From positions 17,109,254-17,173,253 of the forward strand of contig JAQFVV010006197.1 in assembly GCA_028023455.1 (NCBI GenBank): a stretch of DNA of 64,000 nucleotides. The letters are read 5' to 3'. This document shows positions 11,715 through 25,105 of this stretch, piece after piece. Source of the stretch: Epiperipatus broadwayi (Eukaryota > Onychophora > Udeonychophora > Euonychophora > Peripatidae). The notes below the pieces were generated by a model. The model worked only from the letters and a program-made list of their open reading frames with translations, ran no database searches and was not told where the DNA came from. A program made the position numbers and the translations under genes. Position 1 is the stretch's first letter. Each line of letters starts with the position of its first letter.

Positions 11715-14447
11715 TGTACCGGTCAGAATTGTATGTTCATTTAACAAGGTTTAGAATCTAAGCAAAAGTACCCTAAATCCACTCATGCCCGAGATACACA
11801 GGTCAGGAGCAATCATGAATTCTGCCCTATTTGCTCTTCTCTAAAACTATAACATTATAAACAACACTTCTGATGATAACATGAAATTTTATTCATTCTG
11901 GTCCCAGAGACACAGCAGAGAAACATGAGATCTATAGGGTAATTAATATAAATAAATACCAAATATTGGCTCAATCAAATATCTTATGTGAAGGGACAAT
12001 TTATAAATTTTAAATGAATTGCACACAGCTAGCATTGCAAAAGAAACGTGAATTATAAAATAGTATCCATCCAGAATGAGCAAAGATAGAACAACCCAGA
12101 GATAAATGTTCATTTAAAATAATCAATTATAACTTCTAAATATTACTAACACTATTATAAATATTTAATGGAATTCAATGAGTGAGAGTCAGTAAGACAC
12201 AACGCATGAGTAATTATTAAAACATAATAATTTAATAAATATAAACAATTTCATTTACATTAGAAAACATAGCACAGATTTAATGCGGGTATTACTTTGC
12301 ATATAAGCAACTGATTTAGTATGCTAATGAGTTATAGTATAATAATAAATTAATGTTATCAATGCGGTGATCATTACTTTAAGTAATGATAAGGACGTTT
12401 ACAAATTCATCTCTAAAGAGAGGTTTACTCTTGATATAATAGTTAAGAATTTGTCGTTTATGAGCATATCTGGGCCTGTACAAATGAGGAATGGGTTAGC
12501 TTAAATTAGCTTTACCGTGATAATCCTAAAATATTCGACTAATTATAAAATGAGTGGTTTATAAACATCACTGCGCCATATCTTATAAATAATATGAGAA
12601 CTACCCATAAAAGAACTCGCAGTGCTAACTATAATGACAGCGTTTAAAATGGAGAAGATGTCTGTCTTTGGACTGGAAGGCTTTATCACATATATGATTC
12701 TGCTTGTATTTATCACAAGGCGATATTCGAAAATATGAGTGGTAAGGATTCCATGGCACGCCCTCCAACGTGTCATATGCAGAGCCTTAATACTTTAATG
12801 TTTATCCTGAGATCGGTTATACCAAACCTCATTTCTATACGAGTTACGTGAAGAAAATCCAGATTTCGGATGAGTAAATATGATAAAGCAAAATATAATT
12901 CTTTAAAATGCTATCATAAGTAAGCAACGCGAATATGGCTTAAGTCTTAAATGACTAATGAAATAATTTAAGCTTAAATAAAGCAATAATAGCATGCGTA
13001 ACGCCATGATAAAATAATAACCCACTCAGCATCGTACGTATAACTTTAATAAATTTAGGATGTCGAATATAGAAGAGGGAAAATATTATTTTTCCTATTT
13101 AACAAGCCCAAGTATTCCTAAACGACAATATATTATAATTAATTTAACTCTTAATGGCGTATAAATAATAAATAGTTATTAAAGTATATTAATAATCAAA
13201 TTTATTAAAAGAACATAAATTGCATTTAAATATCGATAGTGATATGATTTTTAAACAATCCGCCATTAACCATAATTTCAAAATATTTAACCGAGCGAAC
13301 AGTGTTCAGTAAGAAATTTTACGTTTAACTATTTAAATATTCCAAAAATATCGGACTGATGATTGAAATAATATAAGTTCGCTAGATTAAAACATTAGCA
13401 TACTAAAACTAATTTAATAAGATATATATTTAAAATAATTTTTGCCGCATGAAATAAAATAATTAGAATGTGAAACTTAAAAAAAACTAATGATAGATTT
13501 AAAGTACATAATTCTGTGCTTAGTGTTTCAAAGAACAAGTTTAAAACTTAAGAGAGAAAATCACAAATTTAACGATAATTAAGTTTATAATCAGTTATAA
13601 AATAAATAAAGATTACATTCTGATTACAATTAAAATTTAGGAAAGAAATGAATTGAGGAGAATTAAGAGTTCATTCTTCGGCAAAACGGATTACCTTTAG
13701 AAGTTATGGTAGCCACTTATAATAACGTATATGAAGTTTAGCAAGGCACAATATTAATAAAATAATGGTAGGCATCTTCCAATATTCTTTCACAATTAGA
13801 CATAACAGTTCTCAAGCAGCGATGGCATGGCAGGGAGGCAGAAGAAAGGCAATTTAAGATCAGGGAGGCAAATTCCTTTTACTCACAGTCCATTTTATTT
13901 CCACTCTCTACACAAATACCAGAGAGAAGAGTGATTTGAACTCCTTTTATGCATTCCTAGAACTTCTGCTCCTCCTATACTTGAAATTTAGCAATATTGG
14001 AAGATGTAAACAATACGTTCCAGAAAGCAGATTAAACGTATTTTTAAAATTGCAAATAACTTTAAAATATGATTTTTGGTTTGACTTGAAATGAGAATGA
14101 CATTTTTAAATTGTAATAATACTTTTTAGAATTTCTGGCATTGCTTTAGCTCTACATTAATTGTATTTATTTTTATATCTGTAATACATATATGCACATA
14201 CACAATTATCTAAGTGAAGGGAATTTACAAGCTTGAAAATAAAATGTACTTAAGCTAAGATAATAATTCAACTGGTTACACATAACCATTTCTTAAATAA
14301 ACAGGGTGGAAGTTATATGTGTATATGTGTGTGTTTAACATTCCTGGATGACCAAATAAACATATAAACTGGTTCAAACCCTATTTTAAAGGTATGGAAT
14401 GTCAGCAGACAGTGAAGTTAAATATGTACTACAGATTTACCACTTCA
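11715..14447 (-). repeat. Element B 3' LTR
   Basis: The + strand begins TGTACCGGTCAGAATTG and ends ATTTACCACTTCA. The copy at 20413-23142 is nearly identical. Short open frames inside it (for example at 12543-12776) occur in both LTRs but have no recognisable domain; I treat them as noncoding. Confidence 0.93.
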
Positions 14448-14730
14448 CATTCTCGTAATTAGAGGAACAAACAAAAAAAAATTGTTTTAAAAAAAAAAAA
14501 ATTTTACTTATACCTTTAAAAATTATTCCAAGTAGCAAAGATACACATGGTCAACCTATTAATAATGAATTAGTTTGTCTATTCCCCACTACTCTTTTGT
14601 CTATGCTTCACTTCATAAAATTCTAATCACAATGTACTAATTGGGATCTCCCTATTCTCTTAAGTCCTTTTGAAATCAATGGTCCGTTCTGGTGCATTAT
14701 GCCGTCCTATCAATCTCAAAATACCTTTTA

Positions 14731-17700
14731 CTATTCTTTCCCTGGGTCAGGTGGTATATACAACTTTAATTGGCATGTAACATTATTATACTTAAGAACT
14801 TTAAGCCATACTTGATCTACACAAATTTTATGATGTGGAATATGTCTCTTTCTTACCCTAATTTTTGCTATGTGGGCTAATCTTAATCTGTCATGTTGCT
14901 GGTTATATCTTTGATGGATACAAATACTCTTGTTCAGTAAGGATTTACAAATCTCTATATCACTATAACTAATATTTCTAAAAATTTTAGGTTTATCTAA
15001 TATTGGGTTTGTAATCATCTCCATCTCAAAAACATTATTACTACCACCAAAGATGATATTCTTATTGGTTGCAGAATCAATATGTTCAGCATTAAATGAA
15101 TTCATTTCATGAATCTTTACATATTCATACTTTTCAATAGTAAAAATAAATGTACAAGCATTTTCTTTATTTATAGCAGTTTTGATAGATTTATTAACAG
15201 GAATTCGAAAGTTTTCTTTATCATGAATAATCTTAATTTTGATTGCCTTATTAACAGGAATCTGTCCTATAGAAACTTCATCAACACATTCTGCTATTTT
15301 CATATCAATATCTTGGACTTTGGAAAAACAATCAGACTCTTGTTTACTGATCAAAGAAAGTTTATCATTTTAATCAAAAATGGAATTGTTTCTTTACTGA
15401 TAAATTTCTTTTCAAAATTATCAGTAACTATAACACCCATCTCTTTAGTGTTTAGTAATGTCAATTTTGAATCCAAAGAGAATAAATTGTTAACATAATT
15501 TTCCATTTTCATTGTAGATGCTACATTCCAATTAGAATTTATATTCTTAGAATGGAGTTCACTAATATTTGAAATTAGATTTTTCTCAATCTTTCCATAA
15601 TGACAATTCACTTCAATTTGCTTTTCAATTACATCACTCAAATTAAGAGAATTTATTTCTATATTATTTCTATTTACTTCATTTGGAAAATCTACTTCAA
15701 TGGTATTTTCACTATCATGCACCAAATAGTTCAAATCCATCTGCATTTCATTAGCATCAACTACATTAAGCAAACAAGTATTTATTTCAATATCATCTTT
15801 ACTTAAAGAATCATTAAAATTCATCTTGTTCCGAGAATCCACTTCAGCAATATTCACAACTGAATCCTTTTCATGATTATGAGTAATATAATTTAATTTC
15901 GCTTCATCACCAATTTTGTTAGACAAGCAAGAAGCAAATTCCATATCATATCTGACTGAAAGATTATCTAATTTATAAAAATTACTAGTTTTCTCAGATA
16001 TCAATTGACAATGTTGAACATTAACAATGTCTGGAAGAACCTTATCATTTTCTTTATCAGTGATGATAGTTTTCTGCATACATTTCCTGCTAGTTTTAAC
16101 AATATTCACACCAGTTGTCACTTCCATATCATTAGTTATTGAAATATTTATGTTCTTATCAACTTTGATAAAACCATTTAAATAAGTTGCCATTTTTATA
16201 TCATCTGTTATGGTATTTAACTTATTACACCTTCTTTTCTTAAAATTCTGAGCAGTAAAAGTAAAATAATCATTTGGCATGAGTTTTCATTTTCCACAAC
16301 TTAAACATTGCTTTTCAGAAAATGTTTGTTTTGATAAACAGTCGTGTGTTTTTTCAAACATTATATTTTTATTTGAAAACTCTTTATTAAGACTTTCAAA
16401 AGATTTTGCAGCACATTCAGATAAAAAGATGCCTGGTTCAATTTTACCCATTAAAAGAGAATCACTTTTGTGAAAGGGTAGCTTTTCATTTCTGTTATCT
16501 AATGCTTGAACTTTACAATTACTTTTATCAAACTGTTTATCAATCAATACATTTTTACCACATTCATTTAACAAAGCACTATTTAAATATTGAATATCAC
16601 TAGAACTATCTTCAAACTTGTTCTCAACATGAAAAATAATTCTATCACTATCCATTACTCCAGCAACTCTATTTTTAACACAAGATTCATGCTCAGTCTC
16701 TTCATTAATTGATAAATCTTCATGCTAATTCATTGCAGAATCGAAACATCTTGTTGACTTATCATTGCTGAAAGAATTCAAAACAAATGGCTGAATTTGG
16801 TTTTCATCAGGCACTGTGTTAGAATCAAATGAAATTTCTTCTTTTTGACAAATCTGACTAACTGTAACAGATTTATTAATGGAGGTATCAATCAAAGTTT
16901 CACAATTTGATTGATTATCTGGATTATAGAGTGGATCTATAAACCTTTCAACATTTTTAGACTGATATTCCAATAAAGAATCTCTTCGGACTTCTGTTGG
17001 AACATACAATTTAGATGATTCCATCCTATTTGTTTCTTCTGTCTTCAAAAGATAACTAGAATCAAGCTTTTCATCAGACAAAAAGGAATCCTGAGTAGAA
17101 ATATTTTCATCACATAAAGTTATACCTTTGGGTAATGTTTCAACATTAGTAGCATTTCTATTAGTTTCTTTAATCATATTTTCCTGATAGTTCAAATCAG
17201 TTTCACATTTTTGTGTCATAAGAGAATCCAGACCTTTCATATTTAAATCATTATTTTCAGAGTCTTTAAAATCCATTTGTATCTTTGTCTGAATTTCTTG
17301 AAACATGTCCTTAACCTCATTTTTAGACATTTCACACTCATATTTAGCCTTATTATCTGGCTCATAAAGATGATCACTAATTTCTCCTTGGACTACTTGG
17401 AAATCTTGTAACTGATCCTCATGCTTTGTCACGTTCTGTTGTGGATATTCTATTTTCATCTCTCTGACAGCAAGTGATCCTTTTACATGATTTTGCTCCC
17501 TCCATTCTTCCACCTTCTGACGTTTTTCAGCTCGTTCTTTTAATAGAGCCTGTATACTCTTCCGGGATTCTTCAATTTCTTTGTCCATCCATTCTTCCAT
17601 TGTCTTTCATCTTCTTTCTTAAATAGATCTTGTATCATCTTCCAGAATTCTTCAGCTTCTTTCTTCCGTTCTTCAGCTTGTTTCTTCCGATCTCCGGAAT

Positions 17701-18161
17701 TCTTCAGCTTCTTTCTTTCGTTCAACTTCTTTCTTCCATTCTTCAGCTTGTTTCTTCCATTCTTCAGCTTGTTTCTTCCATTCTTCAGCTTCTTTCTTCC
17801 GGAATTCTTCAGCTTCTTTCTTTCGTTCAACTTCTTTCTTCTGTTTTTCAGCTTGTTTCTTCCGTTCTTCACCGTATTTCTTTATTAGATCTTGCATCAT
17901 TATAAATAACTGGTTATTGTCGATGACCTCTGGTCTCTTATTTATATCTCCCAATAAAAGCTCTGGCTCCTTGAAAGTAATTTCCGGGTTTAGAACCTCC
18001 ATTGAATTGGCATCCCCTAAAAAATCTTGTTCCAACTCCCCATTACTGCTTCCATTCTCATCTTCTAATTTGTTCATCTCTTCTGAATCTCCATATTCGT
18101 ATTCTTCGCTACTTATTTCATAATGTTTCATTTTACTGATATCGCTAACTCTATGACTCAT
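14731..18161 (-). pseudogene. Element B gag-like coiled-coil ORF with Pol-like tail
   Basis: Reading from 18161 leftward, most of the sequence lies in one frame (18161-17673, 17600-16725, 16655-16287, 16280-15351). The frame is broken by a frameshifted patch (17872-17540), two in-frame stops (near 16725 and 16287) and a last shift near 15351 into 15354-14731. The original would be about 1140 residues. The N-terminus is acidic (SSEEYEYGDSEEMNKLED). A highly charged coiled coil of repeated KKEAEEWKKQAEEWKKQ units follows, then a long Asn/Asp-rich middle with degenerate repeats of about 55 residues. The C-terminus carries RLRLAHIAKIRVRKRH and VDQVWLKVLKYNN, which resembles the basic stretch after the integrase core in gypsy Pol proteins. 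I interpret it as a Gag-type protein with a residual Pol tail. The domain assignment is inference. Confidence 0.6.
17655..17890 (-). repeat. Coiled-coil coding repeats in element B
   Basis: Short in-frame repeats rich in aagaagaagc-type codons encode alternating K/E heptad-like units (EEWKKQAEEWKKQ). Slippage in this tract is the likely cause of the frameshifted patch in the ORF. Confidence 0.8.
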
Positions 18162-18400
18162 TATTATTTGCTATTGGTTATTTGCCTATCCCTTTTCCCC
18201 AATCGCCTCTATACTACCATTTCCACCATACCTACTACTTTCTTCCTGCCCTGCCTAACTTATATGATGCCCAACCACTTTATTATTTATGCTTACTCTT
18301 CTCACTACTTGAATCTGCCTATATCATTTAAGCTATATGTTATAAAATTATTAACTATTAATTCTATAACAAAATATATTTAAAAATTACCATGCCTTTA

Positions 18401-19055
18401 CTTCTTTTGCCACTTTTCATCTGTTCTCTTTGCATATGGAATTGACTAAAAATCTTTATTAGTAAATTGATAATACAAAATATAACAGAAAGCCAAAGCA
18501 AAGTATGATTTTCTCTCTTTTAAATATTTACTTGCGTTTGAATCTCACTCAATGTAAGTTATGTTAACACATGAAATCACCGGTTGGCAAAATTTATAAT
18601 TGTATAAATACAAGGTGCCATGCCAACACGGCAAGATTAATAACTTATTATATAATATTTAGGTTATTCATGCTCACAGAAATGGATACCAAAATTTCCT
18701 TTTGCAATGATCAAATAATTCACAACTACTTCTTTTGCCACTTTTCATCTGTTCTCTTTGCATCTGGAATTGACTAAATTCTTTATTAGTAAATTGATAA
18801 TACAAAATATAACAGAAAGCCAAAGCAAAGTATGATTTTCTCTCTTTTAAATATTTACTTACGTTTGAATTTCACTCAATGTAAGTTATGTTAACACATG
18901 AAATCACCAGTTGGCAAAATTTATAATTGTATAAATACAAGGTGCCATGCCAACACGGCAAGATTAATAACTTATTATATAATATTTAGGTTATTCATGC
19001 TCACAGAAATGGATACCAAAATTTCCTTTTGCAATGATCAAATAATTCACAACTA
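18401..19055. repeat. Tandem duplication, 328-bp unit x2 (element B leader)
   Basis: The unit beginning cttcttttgccacttttcat at 18401 recurs at 18729 with only a few differences and ends near 19055. It lies between the LTR and the ORF start, in the untranslated leader of B when read on the minus strand. Confidence 0.92.
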
Positions 19056-19479
19056 TTATACTACATAAATATATATTTTATTTTTAATGCTGTTTTGAAA
19101 TCAGCAAGATATATCCTTATATTTATCTCTTTGCAATAATCTGCAACAGCTATAAAATTTATTTCACATAAATAAATTTTATGTATACATAAAATAGTGT
19201 TTAAGTTGAATTATGTTGCAATCCAGCAAAATAAAGCTAAGAAAATATTATGACAATATGCAAGTTATACAACATGGATTGACATATTTAGAAGAAAACA
19301 ATTTATTTCAGGAATAGTTATTATTATATTTACTACAAACCAACAACGCGTGACTAACCTAAGTTTGAATATAGGAATTTAACTCAATTATCTATCATTT
19401 CCAAGGAGCATGAGGCTATCATAAAATGTCAAAATTAATATTCTTCCCAGTAATTTATATTTATCGATATCAATTTTCA

Positions 19480-19865
19480 TTTTCGCTTGCATAAGAATAT
19501 GTAAACCATTAAAGCATTTTGCCAACTACATCTGGCTGCTTGGTGTTACATAAAAGGTCTTCACCTGCTTCGAGGTTACTCTAATAATAAGAAACGAACA
19601 TATATCAACTGGCAAGCAACTTTTCTTTTGCTAGCATGAGAACATGTAAACCATTTAAGCATTTTGCCAACTGAATCTGGCTGCTTGGTATTACATAAAG
19701 GGTCTTCACCTGCTTTGAGGTTACTCTAAGAATCAATGTCATTGATGCGTAATGTCCACTACATCAGACCGCTTGACATAGAATTCTATTTGAAGATCTT
19801 CACCTGCTTTGAGGCTACTAATAATAGGAAACTAACATTTTAAATACTTGCTAGCAAACAATATT
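19480..19865. repeat. Imperfect tandem repeats, about 125 bp x3 (element B leader)
   Basis: Three diverged units share ggtcttcacctgctt(c/t)gagg followed by ctactctaa-like text, at about 19557, 19691 and 19796. The first two also share gtaaaccatt(a/t)aagcattttg. Confidence 0.75.
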
Positions 19866-20279
19866 TTTATATTAAAGTTTTTTAACATAATATCGATATT
19901 GGATACTTCTAAATATCAAAACTGAGATATACACTACTTAATTCTGACAAAGAAAAATTATTTCTTTCATCCATTCTACCCTTGCTCCAATCTACTCTTA
20001 CTACCTTTCTAACACTTTAATTTTGTTTCTCCTTATTGTCACGAACACATATTAATAAATGTATAATATATATACACTGAGATAGTACAAGCTACACATA
20101 TAATTAATTTATATATCTATTAACTATCTTATTACTTTTTAAATAATTATTTTGACTAACAATATTGTATTACTCATGTAGCTTATGGTATTTAACCAAC
20201 AAAATTAATTAATGAACCTACATTTAGATAATCTTGGAGACATTAAAATATAAGCCACCAAAACATAAGCACTTTTCAT

Positions 20280-20394
20280 GGTGTAAGATTTAATTAATAG
20301 AGGCCTCAATGATTGAGCCAACAACAAGATAAGCAGTCTACAGGGTGTGAGATTTAATTAATCGAAGCCCCAAACATTTGGGTCGCCAAGCCCA
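20280..20394 (-). other. Element B primer-binding region with two tRNA-3'-end-like modules
   Basis: On the minus strand TGGCGACCCAAATGTTTG (20371-20388) starts with TGG and would pair with a tRNA 3' end of ...GGGTCGCCA. It lies 24 bp from the LTR edge. A related second module at 20280-20328 has the same agatttaattaat lead-in and reads TTGGCTCAATCATTGAGG on the minus strand. The + strand of each module looks like a T-arm hairpin plus CCA-like end. Which module primes is unknown. Confidence 0.55.
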
Positions 20395-20412
20395 AGAAAG
20401 AAAAAAAAATCC

Positions 20413-23142
20413 TGTATTGGTCAGAATTGTATGTTCATTTAACAAGGTTTAGAATCTAAGCAAAAGTACCCTAAATCCACTCATGCCCAAGATACACAGG
20501 TCAGGAGCAATCATGAATTCTGCCCTATTTGCTCTTCTCTAAAACTATAACATTATAAACAACACTTCTGATGATAACATGAAATTTTATTCATTCTGGT
20601 CCCAGAGACACAGCAGAGAAACATGAGATCTATAGGGTAATTAATGTAAATAAATACCAAATATTGGCTCAATCAAATATCTTATGTGAAGGGACAATTT
20701 ATAAATTTTAAATGAATTGCAGACAGCTAGCATTGCAAAATAAACGTGAATTATAAAATAGTATCCATCCAGAATGAGCAAAGATAGAACAACCCAGAGA
20801 TAAATGTTCATTTAAAATAATCAATTATAACTTCTAAATATTACTAACACTATTATAAATATTTAATGGAATTCAATGAGTGAGAGTCAGTAAGACACAA
20901 CGCATGAGTAATTATTAAAACATAATAATTTAATAAATATAAACAATTTAATTTACATTAGAAAACATAGCACAGATTTAATGCGGTTATTACTTTGCAT
21001 ATAAGCAACTGATTTAGTATGCTAATGAGTTATAGTATAATAATAAATTAATGTTATCAATGCGGTGATCATTACTTTAAGTAATGATAAGGACGTTTAC
21101 AAATTCATCTTTAAAGAGAGGTTTACTCTTGATATAATAGTTAAGAATTTATCGTTTATGAGCATATCTGGGCCTGTACAAATGAGGAATGGGTTAGCTT
21201 AAATTAGCTTTACCGTGATAATCCTAAAATATTCGACTAATTATAAAATGAGTGGTTTATAAACATCACTGCGCCACGTCTTATAAATAATATGAGAACT
21301 ACCCATAAAAGAACTTGCAGTGCTAACTATAATGACAGCATTTAAAATGGAGATCTCCGTCTTTGGACTGGAAGGCTTTATCACATATATGATTCCGCTT
21401 GTATTTATCACAAGGCGATATTCGAAAATATGAGTGGTAAGGATTCCATGGCATGCCCTCCAACATGTCACATGCAGAGCCTTAATACTCTAATGTTTAT
21501 CCTGAGATCGGTTATACCAAACCTCATTCCTATACGAGTTACGTGAAGAAAATCCGGATTTCGGATGAGTAAATATGATAAAGCAAAATATAATTCTTTA
21601 AAATGCTATCATAAGTAAGCAACGCGAATATGGCTTAAGTCTTAAATGACTAATGAAATAATTTAAGCTTAAATAAAGTAATAATAGCATGCGTAACGCC
21701 ATGATAAAATAATAACCCACTCAGCATTGTACGTATAACTTTAATAAATTTAGGATGTCGAATATAGAAGAGGGAAAATATTATTTTTCCTATTTAACAA
21801 GCCCAAGTATTCCTAAACGACAATATATTATAATTAATTTAACTCTTAATGGCATATAAATAATAAATAGTTATTAAAGTATATTAATAATCAAATTTAT
21901 TAAAAGAACATAAATTGCATTTAAATATCGATAGTGATATGATTTTTAAACAATCCGCCATTAACCATAATTTCAAAATATTTAACCGAGCGAACAGCGT
22001 TCAGTAAGAAATTTTACGTTTAACTATTTAAATATTCCAAAGATATCGGAATGATGATTGAAATAATATAAGTTCGCTAGATTAAAACATTAGCATACTA
22101 AAACTAATTTAATAAGATATATATTTAAAATAAGTTTTGCCGCATGAAATAAAATAATTAGAGTGTGAAACTTAAAAAAAATTAATGATAGATTTAAAGT
22201 ACATAATTCTGTGCTTAGCGTTTCAAAGAACAAGTTTAAAACTTAAGAGAGAAAATCACAAATTTAACGATAATTAAATTTATAATCAGTTATAAAATAA
22301 ATAAAGATTACATTCTGATTACAATTAAAATTTAGGAAAGAAATGAAGTGAGGAGAATTAAGAGTTCATTCTTCGGCAAAATGGATTACCTTTAGAAGTT
22401 ATGGTGGCCACTTATAATAACGTATACGAAGTTTAGCAAGGCACAATATTAATAAAATAATGGTAGGCATCTTCCAATATTCTTTCACAATTAGACATAA
22501 CAGTTCTCAAGCAGCGATGTCATGGCAGGGAGGCAGAAGAAAGGCGATTTAAGATCAGGGAGGCAAATTCCTTTTACTCACAGTCCATTTTATTTCCACT
22601 CTCTACACAAATACCAGAGAGAAGAGTGATTTGAACTCCTTTTGTGCGTTCCTAGAACTTCTGCTCCTCCTATACTTGAAATTTAGCAATATTGGAAGAT
22701 GTAAACAATATGTTCCAGAAAGCAGATTAAACGTATTTTTAAAATTGCAAATAACTTTAAAATATGATTTTTGGTTTGACTTGAAATGAGAATGACATTT
22801 TTAAATTGTAATAATACTTTTTAGAATTTCTGGCATTGCTTTAGCTTTACATTAATTGTATTTATTTTTATATCTGTAATACATATACGCACATACACAA
22901 TTATCTAAGTGAAGGGAATTTACAAGCTTGAAAATAAAATATACTTAAGCTAAAATAATAATTCAACTGGTTACACATAACCATTTCTTAAATAAACAGG
23001 GTGGAAGTTATACGTGTATATGTGTGTGTTTAACATTCCTGGATGACCAAATAAACATATAAACTGGTTCAAACCCTACTTTAAAGGTATGGAATGTCAT
23101 CAGACAGTGAAGTTAAATATGTACTACAGATTTACCACTTCA
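20413..23142 (-). repeat. Element B 5' LTR
   Basis: This is the partner of 11715-14447 in direct orientation with the same TGTA...TTCA ends. A possible target-duplication partner atatat follows at 23143. Confidence 0.93.
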
Positions 23143-23897
23143 ATATATTCACCTATATACTTTTAAATGAAAACTTAATTCCAATTTTTTTTCTCAACAT
23201 TTTATTCTATTCATATGTAGAATGTGGCAAACATATTAATTTGTTTAACTAAATTAGAATTTTAAAGCTCTAGCATTGTAAATGCCTTTAATGTCTTTAT
23301 ATTTATCCAGAATGCAGTATGATAGGATCTGCTTACTTTATATAAGGTCCTTCATCCCTATGGTAAAACTTTTGGTATTCACTTTGTTGAATTTATTTCT
23401 TTGATTGGCTTTTTTCAATTGTTCATAAGCTTTTACATTATCTTTTTATATAACCATATCAAAATATATAATAGTGAACCTGCATTTTATAAATAGTGTC
23501 AACATTAGATTGCATTACTGTAATGTTTAATTGATCTACCATTAATACTTAGTCAACCAACCATAACTTGTACTCCAATAAACCTGTAAGTATTTTTTTC
23601 ATACTTTGGTTAACTTTCTATATTTTCTATTAATATCTATTTTAATTATTTATATACATATATACATTTATTCTCCTAAAAGAGTAGCCTAATGGATTCA
23701 ATCGTTACTGAAAGGCCATTGTCACATTCCAAAGTTGTAATCCATGAAGTCCTTCCTTATATATGTGCTTTACTTTTTTAAGCACATCCATTAACACGTT
23801 CAATGAATGTGAAGGGACCTTCATAAGTATTACACAACCTATGAAATTGTGAACCTTTCTGTCTCTTAGCTTCTATTATAAACATATTTATTATTGT

Positions 23898-24149
23898 CTA
23901 AAGACTTTTTATAATTTGTTCATCTTCAGGATTATGGTGACACTTCAAACACCATAATTTACATTTAAGACAATTAAATCTATTGTCTCTATCTATATCT
24001 TCTGAATTAAACCTTCTATTAAGACAATCTTCTTTTTTATTAAACATTATCCTTAATAATGACATTATCAGATGGTTGTTGACAAAACATTTCAATTTTA
24101 CTTTGGTGGTAAATATGAATATGGTGAGATGATTCAAAATACACCTCAC
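23898..24149 (-). pseudogene. Element A Cys-rich ORF fragment
   Basis: This frame overlaps the end of the upstream A frame and carries RFNCLKCKLWCLKCHHNPED, a Cys-x2-Cys-x3-Cys-x2-Cys-His cluster reminiscent of a zinc-binding motif. It is not a canonical CCHC knuckle. Degraded frame downstream to about 23700 shows further coding-like text. It is probably the 3' part of the A polyprotein after decay; the function is unknown. Confidence 0.4.
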
Positions 24150-25105
24150 TTATGTATTCAGCCATAATATCATTAGATTGCGAAGTCATCTCAAGTTTTA
24201 TGAGTTCATGATTTAACTTGCGATTAATACAAGAAATCTGAAGTCTTAATTTATCTAGCCATTTAGGACTATCATTTGAATGTGCTTCTCTCAATTCCTG
24301 AGATTCAGATTCAAATTTAAATTCTAGACTATTCGCATGTAGATTTACTGAGTGAGCTAAGTCATTTATTTGATCTTGTGGACTGACTTTGTTTTCCATC
24401 AATATTGCTAGTGTTCTATTATTTTGAAGATTTTCTGCTTCATTTCTATCCTCTTTTTTTTTTAAGATTTTTGGATCAGGTTCAAGAGATTTAGTGATAT
24501 CACAATGATTCTTTACATTATTTTGCTGTGATACAACATCATGATGGTGACAGCTTTCTTGTGCAATACTTAGGTTTATCTCAGTGTTTATTGGTGGGAT
24601 TGGTATTGGAGTATATAGATTATTCTGCTCTATGTTTGGTACTGTCTTCCCCAAACTAAGGTTAATAGGATGCTTTTCTATTTCATTTTTGGAGACCTGA
24701 GATATCCAACCAACAGAAAATTCAGGATCAAGTAAAGTTTTACCAATAAAAGAATGTTTAGTGCCTCTGTTGGATTCAAACATAAAACTAGGCACATCCT
24801 TTTGTAAAATAATGGCAAGTTGTAGTTCATTTGAATTGTGGATAATCATATCATCTTTTTTAACATATAAAAGACCAATCTCCAATGGCTAAACAAGATA
24901 AGTCAGCTGAATATAGCATAGGTTGACTTGGAATACCAGGCTTAAGTTGACTATGTGCATTATGTAGTTTTTTTAAAAGTTGTTCCTGATAACCATTATC
25001 ATATAAATTACCCCTAATATATATCGTAACAAATTTTCCATCCAAAATAATGTTAAACCATCCTTCACTATCTTTGTGCAACTCTAAAACCATATCTTTG
25101 CTCAA
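24040..25105 (-). pseudogene. Element A polyprotein remnant, middle part
   Basis: Two overlapping frames (25105-24860, then 24885-24040) join at a frameshift near 24870: ...LSCLAIGDWS continues as LLYVKKDDMIIH. The text is compositionally coding (mixed, low in simple repeats) but I do not recognise the domain. No zinc knuckle, protease DTG/DSG or RT YxDD motif is visible. It lies directly downstream of the gag-like N-terminal frame and was probably one ORF with it. Confidence 0.5.

Larger units (their letters stand above)
11715..23142 (-). mobile_element. LTR retrotransposon B, nested inside A
   Basis: LTRs of 2733 bp (11715-14447) and 2730 bp (20413-23142) begin TGTA and end TTCA on the + strand. 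A possible target duplication atatat (11709-11714 and 23143-23148) flanks them. The internal 6 kb contains, on the minus strand, a PBS-like site, a long repetitive leader and one broken ORF of about 1140 codons. No RT or integrase core is visible. In about 388 bases compared by eye the LTR copies show 6 mismatches, fewer per base than in A, fitting a younger insertion. The minus orientation rests on the ORF and PBS. A purine-rich run (20392-20410) next to the other LTR is a possible competing signal. Confidence 0.87.

Noticed and set aside
12543-12776. Small minus-strand open frame repeated at 21241-21471 with nearly the same protein
   Set aside because: Its conservation is explained by the LTRs of element B being recent duplicates; it has no recognisable domain and lies wholly inside the LTR.
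17630-18123. Leu/Ser-rich + strand frames over the element B coiled coil
   Set aside because: They are the antisense of the repetitive K/E codons; the minus strand reads as a coherent coiled coil.
20150-20400. Possible mitochondrial-like tRNA genes (gtagcttatgg, caagatttaattaat text)
   Set aside because: No complete cloverleaf could be drawn; only 3'-half-like hairpins are present, so I report them as primer-site modules instead.
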